Shown: positions 18,915 through 26,123 of the stretch, in pieces
Position numbering within the stretch: the stretch's first letter is position 1
Layout of the letters: each line of letters begins with the position of its first letter
NCBI GenBank assembly: GCA_964430505.1
Contig: CAYSGH010000013.1
Span: 1-64,000, forward strand
Reading direction: 5' to 3'
Source of the DNA: UBA6176 sp032119375
GTDB lineage: Bacteria > Verrucomicrobiota > Verrucomicrobiia > Limisphaerales > UBA9464
Length of the DNA: 64,000 nt
Position numbers and translations under genes: made by a program
The notes under the pieces: generated by a model
Databases searched by the model: none
The model's input: the letters and a program-made list of their open reading frames with translations, nothing else
What the model was told of the DNA's origin: nothing

Positions 18915-19270
18915 GAAGCAAGCCTGCCCTCAGGCAAGGCAAAGAAATCCCGAAGCAACAGGGATGCCAACCACGAACCCCAAGGCCGGAACCGCCCCGC
19001 GAAGGCCATTCCGATGAAGCCCCCCCCGCCGCGCCCAAGGACGTGCGCGCCCCCTGTGGCCATCGCGATCCCCGTCGCCGGGAGCCCGCACGTTCCCGTC
19101 GGCGTGGGTCCACGCGTTGGCTAAGCCAACGTCCTGGGTAGAAGGCCATCCCTCCATCCACCCAGCCCTGAAAGGGCGACCTCAACGACGGGACATGATG
19201 CAAGGGGGGCATTTCGTGAACCCCATCATGGGATGGCCCCACCCGCCGTTGGGCCGCCGAGCTCGGGCGC
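18915..19270. other. Gene-free spacer with dispersed-repeat copy
   Basis: It holds a copy of the second repeat family. GTTGGCTAAGCCAAC (a 7-bp stem, 19116-19130) runs into CGTCCTGGGTA, then about 20 bp later CCAGCCCTGAAAGGGCG (19162-19178) with a 5-bp hairpin. The 5' end (about 18920-19110) must contain the promoter of the minus-strand transglutaminase gene. No gene is supported. Confidence 0.55.
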
Positions 19271-20635
19271 CTACAACCCCGCCGTCGCCTTGGGCACGAG
19301 CTTCCACACCTTCCCGCGGCTTCCCGCAAGCGAGGTCGAGCCGTTGGTGAGGACGAACAACTCGCCGTCGGCATCCTCGGCAAACGCGCACACGGTCCCG
19401 AACATCTTGCCGGGGCCGTCGATGCGAATGGATTCAACAGACCAACGCGCCTTGGGATCCGACGGGCGGCGCGCATACAGCAACCGCCCCTGCGGCGCGC
19501 CCCAGCCGCCCGTCCAGTCGCCCAGGACAAAGTTGCCGGCCAACGCGGGGATGGCCTTGCCGCGATACACATACCCGCCCGTGATGCTCGTTCCCAACGC
19601 GTCGGGCTCGCCCTTGAACGCGCCCACGTTCTTGTACACGGCGATGGGGTCCACGAAGGGCTCGCCGCGTGCGTCGGTGGCCGGGGCAGGGCCTGGGGCG
19701 CGCTCCGGATGTTCCCGGTCGAATCCCTCGAGGCCCTCGCGCAACGGCCAGCCGTGGTTGCCGCCCTTGCGCACGATGTTGACCTCCTCCCAGCGCATCT
19801 GGCCGACGTCGCCGATGTACAAGGCGTGGTCGCCGCCGCGGTCGAAGCTCAGCGACCATGGGTTGCGCACCCCATACGCCCAGATCTCCGGGCGAGCCCC
19901 CGCGACGCCCAGGAACGGGTTGTCCTGGGGCACGCGATACGGCTCCGGGCCGTCGTGGGAGACGTCGATCCGCAGGATCTTGGCAAGGAGCGTCCCGAGG
20001 CTCTGCCCGTTGCCCTCGGGGGCGTGGCCGTTGCCGAGGTCGCAGCCCTTGGGGCCGCCGCCGTCGCCCACGGTGATGTACAGGAATCCATCCGGCCCGA
20101 ACGCCAGCCGCCCGCCGTTGTGGTTGAAGTACGGCTTGTCGATCTCCAGCACCACCTTCTCCGACGCGAGGTCGAACCGCAGCGGGGACGCATCGGGGAG
20201 CCGGATCCGGCTGATGCGCAACGTGCAGTCCCAGTCGGCCGGGGCTCCGTCCCGTCGGGGGGCCGTGTACGAGACGAAGACCTGGCGGTTTCGTGCGAAG
20301 GCCGGGTCGAGCGCCATGCAGAGCAGCCCGCGTTCGTCGAACGACCCGTGGTTCACCTTCGAGAGCTTCGTGGCGAGGTCCAGCGCCGCCCCTTCCTCGA
20401 GCCCGCCACCCGCCTTGAGCACGCGCACGACGCCCACCTGGTCCGCCACCAACCCGCGCCCATCCGGCAACGTCACCACGGACAACGGCGACACGAGCCC
20501 CTCGGCCACGAGTTGGAGCGAGAGGCGAAGCGGCTCGTGGGTCTGGGCGGCCGCAGGGACGGGCAGGAACGCGAGGGCGACCGCAGCGGAAACAGCCGAC
20601 AACACGGTGGAAGGAAACGTCTTCATGGCACGCAT
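19271..20635 (-). CDS. PQQ-dependent sugar (sorbosone/aldose) dehydrogenase
   Basis: A 454-aa periplasmic six-bladed propeller enzyme. The signal peptide ends near PVPAAAQ. Family marks are SPLSVVTLPDGRGLVADQVGVVRVL, SFDERGLLCMALDPAFARN, YFNHNGGRLAFGPDGFLYITVGDGG, GVRNPWSLSFDR, YIGDVGQMRWEEVNI and GNHGWPLREG. In the family PQQ and calcium bind in the propeller and sugars or alcohols are oxidised. The sugar is unknown, and some homologues lack activity. The ATG at 20635 is chosen for the AAGGGG about 7 bp upstream; the next ATG lies nine bases inside. No PQQ synthesis genes are in the window. Confidence 0.88.
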   Translation of the reverse strand: MRAMKTFPSTVLSAVSAAVALAFLPVPAAAQTHEPLRLSLQLVAEGLVSPLSVVTLPDGRGLVADQVGVVRVLKAGGGLEEGAALDLATKLSKVNHGSFDERGLLCMALDPAFARNRQVFVSYTAPRRDGAPADWDCTLRISRIRLPDASPLRFDLASEKVVLEIDKPYFNHNGGRLAFGPDGFLYITVGDGGGPKGCDLGNGHAPEGNGQSLGTLLAKILRIDVSHDGPEPYRVPQDNPFLGVAGARPEIWAYGVRNPWSLSFDRGGDHALYIGDVGQMRWEEVNIVRKGGNHGWPLREGLEGFDREHPERAPGPAPATDARGEPFVDPIAVYKNVGAFKGEPDALGTSITGGYVYRGKAIPALAGNFVLGDWTGGWGAPQGRLLYARRPSDPKARWSVESIRIDGPGKMFGTVCAFAEDADGELFVLTNGSTSLAGSRGKVWKLVPKATAGL

Positions 20636-20692
20636 CGTTGGCCCCTTGCTAGGCACGAAGCCCCAATCCTTCAAGGCCCAAGGGGCGGGGGT

Positions 20693-20744
20693 GGCGGGAA
20701 GCGGGAGGCGGGAAGCGGGAGGCGGGAGGCGGGAGGCGGGAGGC
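20693..20744. repeat. Tandem heptamer tract GCGGGAR
   Basis: About seven consecutive units of GCGGGAG/GCGGGAA between two divergently transcribed genes, ending in GGCCTCCC, which can fold back on one unit. Similar tracts occur at 996-1016, at both sides of the N gap and at 61536-61570. Confidence 0.8.
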
Positions 20745-20838
20745 CTCCCAAAGCTGTGAGTGGTCCCGACGACACCATGGATCGCCCCTCGCCCGCCGAT
20801 CCTCGCTCCTCGCCCCTCGCCCGTGCATCCTGCGTTCG

Positions 20839-21699
20839 ATGATCGAGCCTTGGTTGAGCAACGAAGCGTGGCTGGCGGCCGTCGAGGGCGTGCCTCCCGG
20901 CGACACTGGCCTCCATGCGTGGTGGCTGGGACAAATGGGGTTCCTCGTACGCGTCGGCGGGCGTCGGTTCGTCCTGGATCCTTACCTGTCCGATTCCCTG
21001 ACCCGGAAGTACGCGGGCACGGACAAGCCGCACGTGCGAATGACCGGGCGCGTCGTGGATCCCGCGAGGCTCCGGGACATCGACGTCGTCACGGCCTCGC
21101 ATGGGCACACGGACCACCTCGACCCCGAGACGTTGCGGCCCATGGCGTCGGCCAACCCGCGCATGATCCTCGTCTGTCCCGAGGCCATCCGCCCCATGGC
21201 CATCGAGCGCTCGGGGTTGCCGCCCGAACGGGTGGTGGGCTTGGACGTTGATGGCGATGGCTGCATTCCATCGCGCCATGACGGCGACGGTTGGTCCATC
21301 GAGGCGCTCCCCGCCGCGCACGAGGCGATGGAACGGGATCGCAACGGCCGGATGCTCTACCTCGGCTTCGTCCTCCGTTGCGCAGGATGGTGTTGGTATC
21401 ACGCGGGCGACACGATCCCGTGGCCGGGCATGGAGGCGCGGGTGGGCGCGCATCGGCCGGACGTGGCCTTCCTGCCGATCAACGGGCGAAGGCCGGAACG
21501 CCGCGTGGCCGGCAATCTCTGGGGGCGCGAGGCCGCCGCGCTGGCTCGGGCGGCGGGCGTTCCCATGGCCATCCCCGGGCACTTCGAGATGTTCGAGTTC
21601 AACACGGAGACCCCCGAAGAGTTCGCATCCGAGTGCGCGCGCCTCGGGCAGGGGTTCCGGGTCCTGCGCGCGGGCGAGGGTTGGACGGCGCGACGTTGA
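20839..21699 (+). CDS. MBL-fold metal-dependent hydrolase (UlaG-like)
   Basis: A 286-aa cytoplasmic beta-lactamase-fold protein. Metal ligands are SHGHTDHLD (the HxHxDH motif), then ALPAAHE, WYHAGDTIP with the bridging Asp, and a late IPGHFEMFE. An N-terminal WWLGQMGFLVRVGGRRFVLDPYLSD places it with UlaG-type L-ascorbate-6-phosphate lactonase-like hydrolases. The substrate is not predictable and no ascorbate genes are nearby. A REP-like element follows 23 bp after the stop. Confidence 0.85.
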   Translation: MIEPWLSNEAWLAAVEGVPPGDTGLHAWWLGQMGFLVRVGGRRFVLDPYLSDSLTRKYAGTDKPHVRMTGRVVDPARLRDIDVVTASHGHTDHLDPETLRPMASANPRMILVCPEAIRPMAIERSGLPPERVVGLDVDGDGCIPSRHDGDGWSIEALPAAHEAMERDRNGRMLYLGFVLRCAGWCWYHAGDTIPWPGMEARVGAHRPDVAFLPINGRRPERRVAGNLWGREAAALARAAGVPMAIPGHFEMFEFNTETPEEFASECARLGQGFRVLRAGEGWTARR

Positions 21700-21722
21700 A
21701 CCCGCCAACGGCCGTTGGGTTT

Positions 21723-21800
21723 GCTGGAGGCCGCGTGCCCTCACGCGGCGGCAACCCATGCCGCCTTGCCCTGCGCCGGGTCAGGGGACCCGGCCTACAG
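21723..21800 (+). repeat. REP-like double-hairpin element, copy 3
   Basis: GCTGGAGGCCGCGTGCCCTC through GACCCGGCCTACAG. Both internal hairpins are perfect. It is preceded by the AACGGCCGTTGGG palindrome, which also flanks copy 4. It lies between convergent genes, just behind the MBL hydrolase stop. Confidence 0.85.
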
Positions 21801-21834
21801 ACATCCCAATTCCACACCGACCTCCCACGCCGGC

Positions 21835-22578
21835 TCACGCGCCCGCCGCGCCGCCGCTGGTGATGGCGACCAGCAATCCCACCGTGTTGAAGCCCGCGTG
21901 GGCGACGCAGCACGCCAGCAGGCTGCCGGTCCGCTCATAAGTCCACGCCAACGCCGCGCCGAACAACGTCAGCGGCACGAGCGTGGGCAGGTGCCCATGC
22001 GCCAAGCCAAACAGCAGCGACGACCCCACCCACGCCAGCCCCCGGTGCCCGGCGTCGCGCCCCGCCGAGTACAACACGCCCCGGAACAACGCCTCCTCCA
22101 CCACGGCGGCGGGCACGACCGCGAGGAACCCAATGAAGGCCTGCTGCCACCTTGGCGCCGACTGAAGGAACCGCACCGAGGCCTGCGGTTCCGGCGCCTT
22201 CCCCATGGCCCTCAGCACCGCGACGATCCCCTCCTCCAACGGGTACGCCACCAACACGGCCGCCACCGCCATCGCCACGCCCCACGCCACCGCGCGCGGG
22301 TCCGGGCGCATCCCAAACCCCGATCCCCATCCATGCCCGTGTCGCCTCAGGAAAAGATGGGCGAGCCCAAGCCCCGTCACCTGCAACCCCAGCAACCCCA
22401 CCACGAGCCGCAGGAACGTCGCCTCCGGACCGGAGCCCGCGGCGGTCCCGCGCAGCAGCAGCTCCGCCGCCGTGCCCGCCGCAAGCGTGCCCACAAGGAC
22501 GCCCACCACCAACTGGGCGACCTCCTCGATGCGCCAGTGACGCGCCTCAAGCCGCGGCATGGGGGGCAGAAGCTTCAT
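21835..22578 (-). CDS. CPBP-family intramembrane metalloprotease
   Basis: A 247-aa polytopic membrane protein with about seven hydrophobic segments. The Abi/CPBP active-site motifs are EEALFRG (paired Glu), FGLAHGH (His) and AHAGFNTVG (His/Asn). Family members cleave within membranes: Rce1-type CAAX proteases, bacteriocin self-immunity and others. The start at 22578 (MKLLPPMPRLEAR) leaves 25 bp to the upstream AI-2E transporter gene, so the two are probably co-transcribed with proC further up. The substrate is unknown. Confidence 0.87.
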   Translation of the reverse strand: MKLLPPMPRLEARHWRIEEVAQLVVGVLVGTLAAGTAAELLLRGTAAGSGPEATFLRLVVGLLGLQVTGLGLAHLFLRRHGHGWGSGFGMRPDPRAVAWGVAMAVAAVLVAYPLEEGIVAVLRAMGKAPEPQASVRFLQSAPRWQQAFIGFLAVVPAAVVEEALFRGVLYSAGRDAGHRGLAWVGSSLLFGLAHGHLPTLVPLTLFGAALAWTYERTGSLLACCVAHAGFNTVGLLVAITSGGAAGA

Positions 22579-22603
22579 GAAGTCCGGTCCGCCGTCGCCG
22601 CGA

Positions 22604-23974
22604 TCAACGCCCGACGACGTCCGGGCTGGGCGAACCCGGCGCCGCCCCGCCGCCTTCCGCCTGGCCGCCGTTGCCGCTGTCGCCTGCGGCCGCATCGTCC
22701 CCCGTTGTTGTCCCGCCCGCGCGTCGCCGGCGCCACACGTAGCGGAACATGATCACCCGCAACGCCGCCGTGACCGGGATGGCCAGCACGCCCCCCAGCA
22801 ACCCGCCCAGCAACTGCGTCCCCACCATCACCGACACGATGATCGTCAACGGATGCAGGCCGACGCGGTCGCCCATGATCTTGGGGGAGATGACAAGGCC
22901 TTCGAGCGCCTGCACCACGCCGTACACGGCCAGCACCGCCACCGGCAACTGCCACCCGCCCGACGCCGCGAACGCCACCGCCAGGGCGGTCGAGCAACTC
23001 ACCGCCGCACCGATGAACGGGATCATCGTCAGCAACGTCGCCAGCATCCCCAGCAGGAACGCGTAGGGCAGGCCAATCACCAGGAAGCCCGTCGTGTACA
23101 GGATGCCGTCGCACAGGGCCACCAGCACCTGGCTCCGGAAGAACACGATCAGGTAGTCGTTCACCGCCCGCAGGCAGAACACGAGCTCGTCCTTGAACCA
23201 CGACGCCCGCACCGGGAGATACTCCGTCCATTGCCGTTGGATGCCCCGCTTCTCCAACAGGAAGTAGAACGCGTAGATGGGCACCAGGCACATCCCCGCC
23301 AACACGCCCACCCAGCCCGTCACCCGACCCACCTGGTCCCCAATCCAGCCCCCGATCGCCGGCAGCAGGTTGCCCACCCACGCCGTGAAGGAACGCAACG
23401 TCTCCGGGCTGATGCCGCCCCCGATCGGCCGCCGCGGCGCGGGCTCGGTGGTCGGCGTCGCGTCTCCCTCCGCCGGAAGTATCAACGCCGCGTTGGTCTT
23501 CGTCGTGGTTGCCGCCGCCGGGGCGTTCGTCGAGCGCACGAACAAGTCCCGCGCGGCCAACACCCGCTGGACCATGGCGGGCGGGTTCGTCGCCCACGCG
23601 TCCAACTGGCCCTTCAACCGCAGCGAGTACGCCGGGACCTTCTCCCCAAACTGCCGCGCCTCGCCCACGACCTGCGGCACGAAGCTCAGGAACACCCCGG
23701 CCACCAACGTGCAGGCCGACGCAAACACCAGCCCGATCGCGCGCGCCCGGGGCACGCGAAGCGCCTCCAGCCGGTCCACCAACGGATCCAGCAGGTAGGC
23801 CAGCACCCCTCCCAGCGCGAGGGGCCACAGCACGGGGGCCAGCAGGTGCAACACGCGTCCCAACCCCCACACCACCCCGGCCACGACGCCGCCCAACGCC
23901 CCCAACGCCAGCGCCGTCAACGCAAACCAAAGGATCCTCGCCTGCTGCGGCGTCGGTGGCGGCATCGTTCCCAT
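22604..23974 (-). CDS. AI-2E family transporter (PerM/TqsA-like)
   Basis: A 456-aa inner-membrane protein of the AI-2E exporter family. It has an N-terminal pair of helices ending LAYLLDPLVDRLEALRVPR and a long extramembrane segment with an Ala/Thr/Pro-rich insert at about 155-185. The C-terminal helices carry the family signature TMIPFIGAAVS and ALEGLVISPKIMGDRVGLHPL. Members move small signals or ions, and the real substrate is often not autoinducer-2. The last 40 residues are a low-complexity Gly/Ala tail. It lies 18 bp behind proC and 25 bp ahead of the CPBP protease gene. Confidence 0.88.
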   Translation of the reverse strand: MGTMPPPTPQQARILWFALTALALGALGGVVAGVVWGLGRVLHLLAPVLWPLALGGVLAYLLDPLVDRLEALRVPRARAIGLVFASACTLVAGVFLSFVPQVVGEARQFGEKVPAYSLRLKGQLDAWATNPPAMVQRVLAARDLFVRSTNAPAAATTTKTNAALILPAEGDATPTTEPAPRRPIGGGISPETLRSFTAWVGNLLPAIGGWIGDQVGRVTGWVGVLAGMCLVPIYAFYFLLEKRGIQRQWTEYLPVRASWFKDELVFCLRAVNDYLIVFFRSQVLVALCDGILYTTGFLVIGLPYAFLLGMLATLLTMIPFIGAAVSCSTALAVAFAASGGWQLPVAVLAVYGVVQALEGLVISPKIMGDRVGLHPLTIIVSVMVGTQLLGGLLGGVLAIPVTAALRVIMFRYVWRRRRAGGTTTGDDAAAGDSGNGGQAEGGGAAPGSPSPDVVGR

Positions 23975-23992
23975 GGCCCATCCATTCGTCCT

Positions 23993-24790
23993 TCAGGCCA
24001 TCCGCCGCGCCTTGTCGGACGCCGCCCGCACGGCCCCGATCAACGCCGCCCGCAGCCCCGCCTTCTCCAGCTCGTGCACGGCCTCGATCGTCGTGCCGCC
24101 CGGGCTGCACACCGCGTCCTTCAAAACCCCCGGATGCTGCCCCGTCTCCAGGACCATCCGCGCTGCGCCCAGCAACGTCTGGGCCGCCAGACGCTGCGCC
24201 ACGTCCCGCGGCAGCCCCGCCGCCACCCCGCCATCCGCCAAGGCCTCGATCATCATGAAGCCATACGCCGGGCCAGACCCGCTCAGCCCGGTGACGGCAT
24301 CCAGCAGCTTCTCCTTCACCTCCAGCGCCACGCCCACGGCGGAAAGCAACGATTGAACCCGGGCCGCGTCCTCGCGCGTCGCGCCCGAACCCACGGCGAA
24401 CGCCGAGGCGCTGGCCCCGACCAAGGCCGGCGTGTTGGGCATCACGCGGATGCACCGCGCCCCGTGCGCCGCCGCCTCGATCTTCGACAACGGCACGCCC
24501 GCCGCGATGGACACCACCAGGTGCCCCGGCCCCAGCACGCCGCCCAGCGACCCCAGCACGTCCACCAACTGGTCCGGCTTCACCGCCACGAACAGCAGCC
24601 GCGCCGCCGCCGCCACCTCCGCGTTCGACTCCAGCGCGCGCCCGCCCGTCTCCCGCGCGAAGGCCTCGCGCGCCGCCGCGACGGGATCGCTCGCGACGAC
24701 CGCCGCCGCCGTCGCCTTGCCCGAGGCCACGAAGCCCCGCGCCAGCGCCGTCGCCATTTTCCCCGCGCCCAGGAAGCCCAGCGTTTCCAT
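23993..24790 (-). CDS. proC: Pyrroline-5-carboxylate reductase
   Basis: A 265-aa enzyme for the last step of proline synthesis, reducing P5C with NAD(P)H. It has the Rossmann motif LGFLGAGKMATALARGF, then VAVKPDQ, VSIAAGVPLSKIE and RVMPNTPALVG. The C-terminal signature is VTGLSGSGPAYGF followed by LETGQHPGVLKDAVCSPGGTTIEAVHELE. Length and order are normal. The start at 24790 is immediately before the nucleotide-binding strand; the frame stays open upstream but gives no family sequence. Confidence 0.96.
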   Translation of the reverse strand: METLGFLGAGKMATALARGFVASGKATAAAVVASDPVAAAREAFARETGGRALESNAEVAAAARLLFVAVKPDQLVDVLGSLGGVLGPGHLVVSIAAGVPLSKIEAAAHGARCIRVMPNTPALVGASASAFAVGSGATREDAARVQSLLSAVGVALEVKEKLLDAVTGLSGSGPAYGFMMIEALADGGVAAGLPRDVAQRLAAQTLLGAARMVLETGQHPGVLKDAVCSPGGTTIEAVHELEKAGLRAALIGAVRAASDKARRMA

Positions 24791-24955
24791 GAAGGAAGGC
24801 GTATCAGAACCCCGCCCCGGGCCGCGACCCATAAATCCGGGCCATCCGCCTCCGGCCATGTACTCACGCCGGGAGCGCGGCCGTCCCCGTCCGCCCCCCA
24901 TGCGCCCTTCCCCTGACCTTGCACGCCGCGCGGCCACGCGGGCACGCTCGCCCGC

Positions 24956-25687
24956 ATGGAGGTCATCCGGACGTATCACGAGGTCGTGTCCCGCCAGCTT
25001 GCGGCGGCCTTGGCGGGGCAGGGGGAAGCCATGGACCGCGCGGCGGGTTGGGTGGCGGAAACCTTGGCAACGGGGCGCTGGCTGTTCGCGGCGGGCACCG
25101 GCCATTCCCACTTGTTGGCGCTGGAGTTGTTCTACCGGGCCGGCGGACTCGTGCGTGCCGTGCCCATCCTCGACGAGGACCTGATGCTCCACCGCTCCGC
25201 CAGCCGGTCGTCCGGGTTCGAGCGGGAGTCGGGCCGCGCGGCCGCGCTCCTGGACCGGTACGGGGTGGGCGCTGGCGACACCTTGATCGTGATCTCGAAC
25301 TCGGGCCGGAACGCCGTCCCGGTGGAACTGGCGTTGGTCGGACGCGAGCGCGGGGCGCGGGTGATCGCGGTGACGTCGATGCACCATGCGCGCGCGCACG
25401 CCTCCCGACATGCCTCGGGCCGACGGTTGTTCGAGGTGGCGGACGTGGTGCTGGACAACGGCGGCGTGGAGGGGGACGCGGCGGTGGAGGTGGCGCCGGG
25501 ATTGGCGATGGGGGCGACCTCGACGGCGGTGGGCGCGGCGTTGCTGCAAGCGTTGGTGGCCGAGGCGGCGGCCCGCGCGATCCGTCGGGGATGGGAGCCG
25601 GAGGTCTATCGGAGCAGCAACGGCGGCGGCGAGGCCTTGAACGCCCGATACCTCGCCGAGCACGTCGGACGGGTGCCGCATCTTTAG
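24956..25687 (+). CDS. SIS-domain sugar-phosphate-binding protein (UPF0309-like)
   Basis: A 243-aa protein with one SIS domain. FAAGTGHSHLLALELFYRAGG forms the first phosphosugar loop and LIVISNSGRNAVPVELAL the Ser-rich second loop, followed by VIAVTSMHHA. A C-terminal NARYLAEHVGRVPHL matches the sugar-isomerase-domain family used in amino-sugar catabolism or its control. It is divergent from proC with about 165 bp between starts. No other sugar-use gene adjoins, because the scaffold gap follows. Confidence 0.8.
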   Translation: MEVIRTYHEVVSRQLAAALAGQGEAMDRAAGWVAETLATGRWLFAAGTGHSHLLALELFYRAGGLVRAVPILDEDLMLHRSASRSSGFERESGRAAALLDRYGVGAGDTLIVISNSGRNAVPVELALVGRERGARVIAVTSMHHARAHASRHASGRRLFEVADVVLDNGGVEGDAAVEVAPGLAMGATSTAVGAALLQALVAEAAARAIRRGWEPEVYRSSNGGGEALNARYLAEHVGRVPHL

Positions 25688-25824
25688 CCGAAGCCACGAA
25701 GGCAGTGCGGGTTTTGGAGGGACGTCTCCGCCAAGATTGTGGCAGCGCCGTCCCGGCGCCGTGTAAAACCCCTCGCCCCTTCACCACAAAATCGGTCCAC
25801 GATCTTTTCGATTGGGGTGCCCCA

Positions 25825-25929
25825 TGCGGCCGTTGCGACGCTTCTTGCGGTGGTTTTAGGGCATCGTGCACCCATTTTAAGGCTTCGTGCCGGGGTTGCG
25901 GCCCTTCGTGCGGTCGCCGGAATGCCTCC
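25825..25929. repeat. Five degenerate 21-bp tandem units
   Basis: Units start at 25825, 25846, 25867, 25888 and 25909. Each opens TGC and closes C(T/C)TC(G/T/C)- or CATCG-like, with a variable middle (TTTTARGG in two). Read on the plus strand they give a Cys-x5-Ser heptad; on the minus strand a His/Glu-rich heptad. No start codon or gene context supports translation, so I treat it as DNA repeats. Confidence 0.65.
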
Positions 25930-25973
25930 CCATCATGCAATAACGCTGCCGCCTCGCCCCGCTCCCCGCTCGC

Positions 25974-26073
25974 NNNNNNNNNNNNNNNNNNNNNNNNNNN
26001 NNNNNNNNNNNNNNNNNNNNNNNNNNNNNNNNNNNNNNNNNNNNNNNNNNNNNNNNNNNNNNNNNNNNNNNNN
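25974..26073. other. Assembly gap, 100 N
   Basis: Exactly 100 ambiguous bases, the usual placeholder for a gap of unknown size. Both sides end in the same CCCCGCTCC/CCGCTCG heptamer tract, so a tandem array probably broke the assembly here. The missing length, and any gene in it, cannot be judged. Confidence 0.95.
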
Positions 26074-26123
26074 CCGCTCCCCGCTCGCTGCTCCCCGCTC
26101 GCCCCCTTACCCTGCCGCCTCGC

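Noticed and set aside
15501..19124. A 1207-codon plus-strand frame opposite the transglutaminase/DUF2126 gene
   Set aside because: Arg/His/Pro-rich shadow of a clear gene on the other strand, with no motif of its own.
25825..25973. Cys-rich heptad peptide encoded across the 21-bp array
   Set aside because: The frame has no credible start and runs into the N gap; the period is explained by DNA repeats alone.
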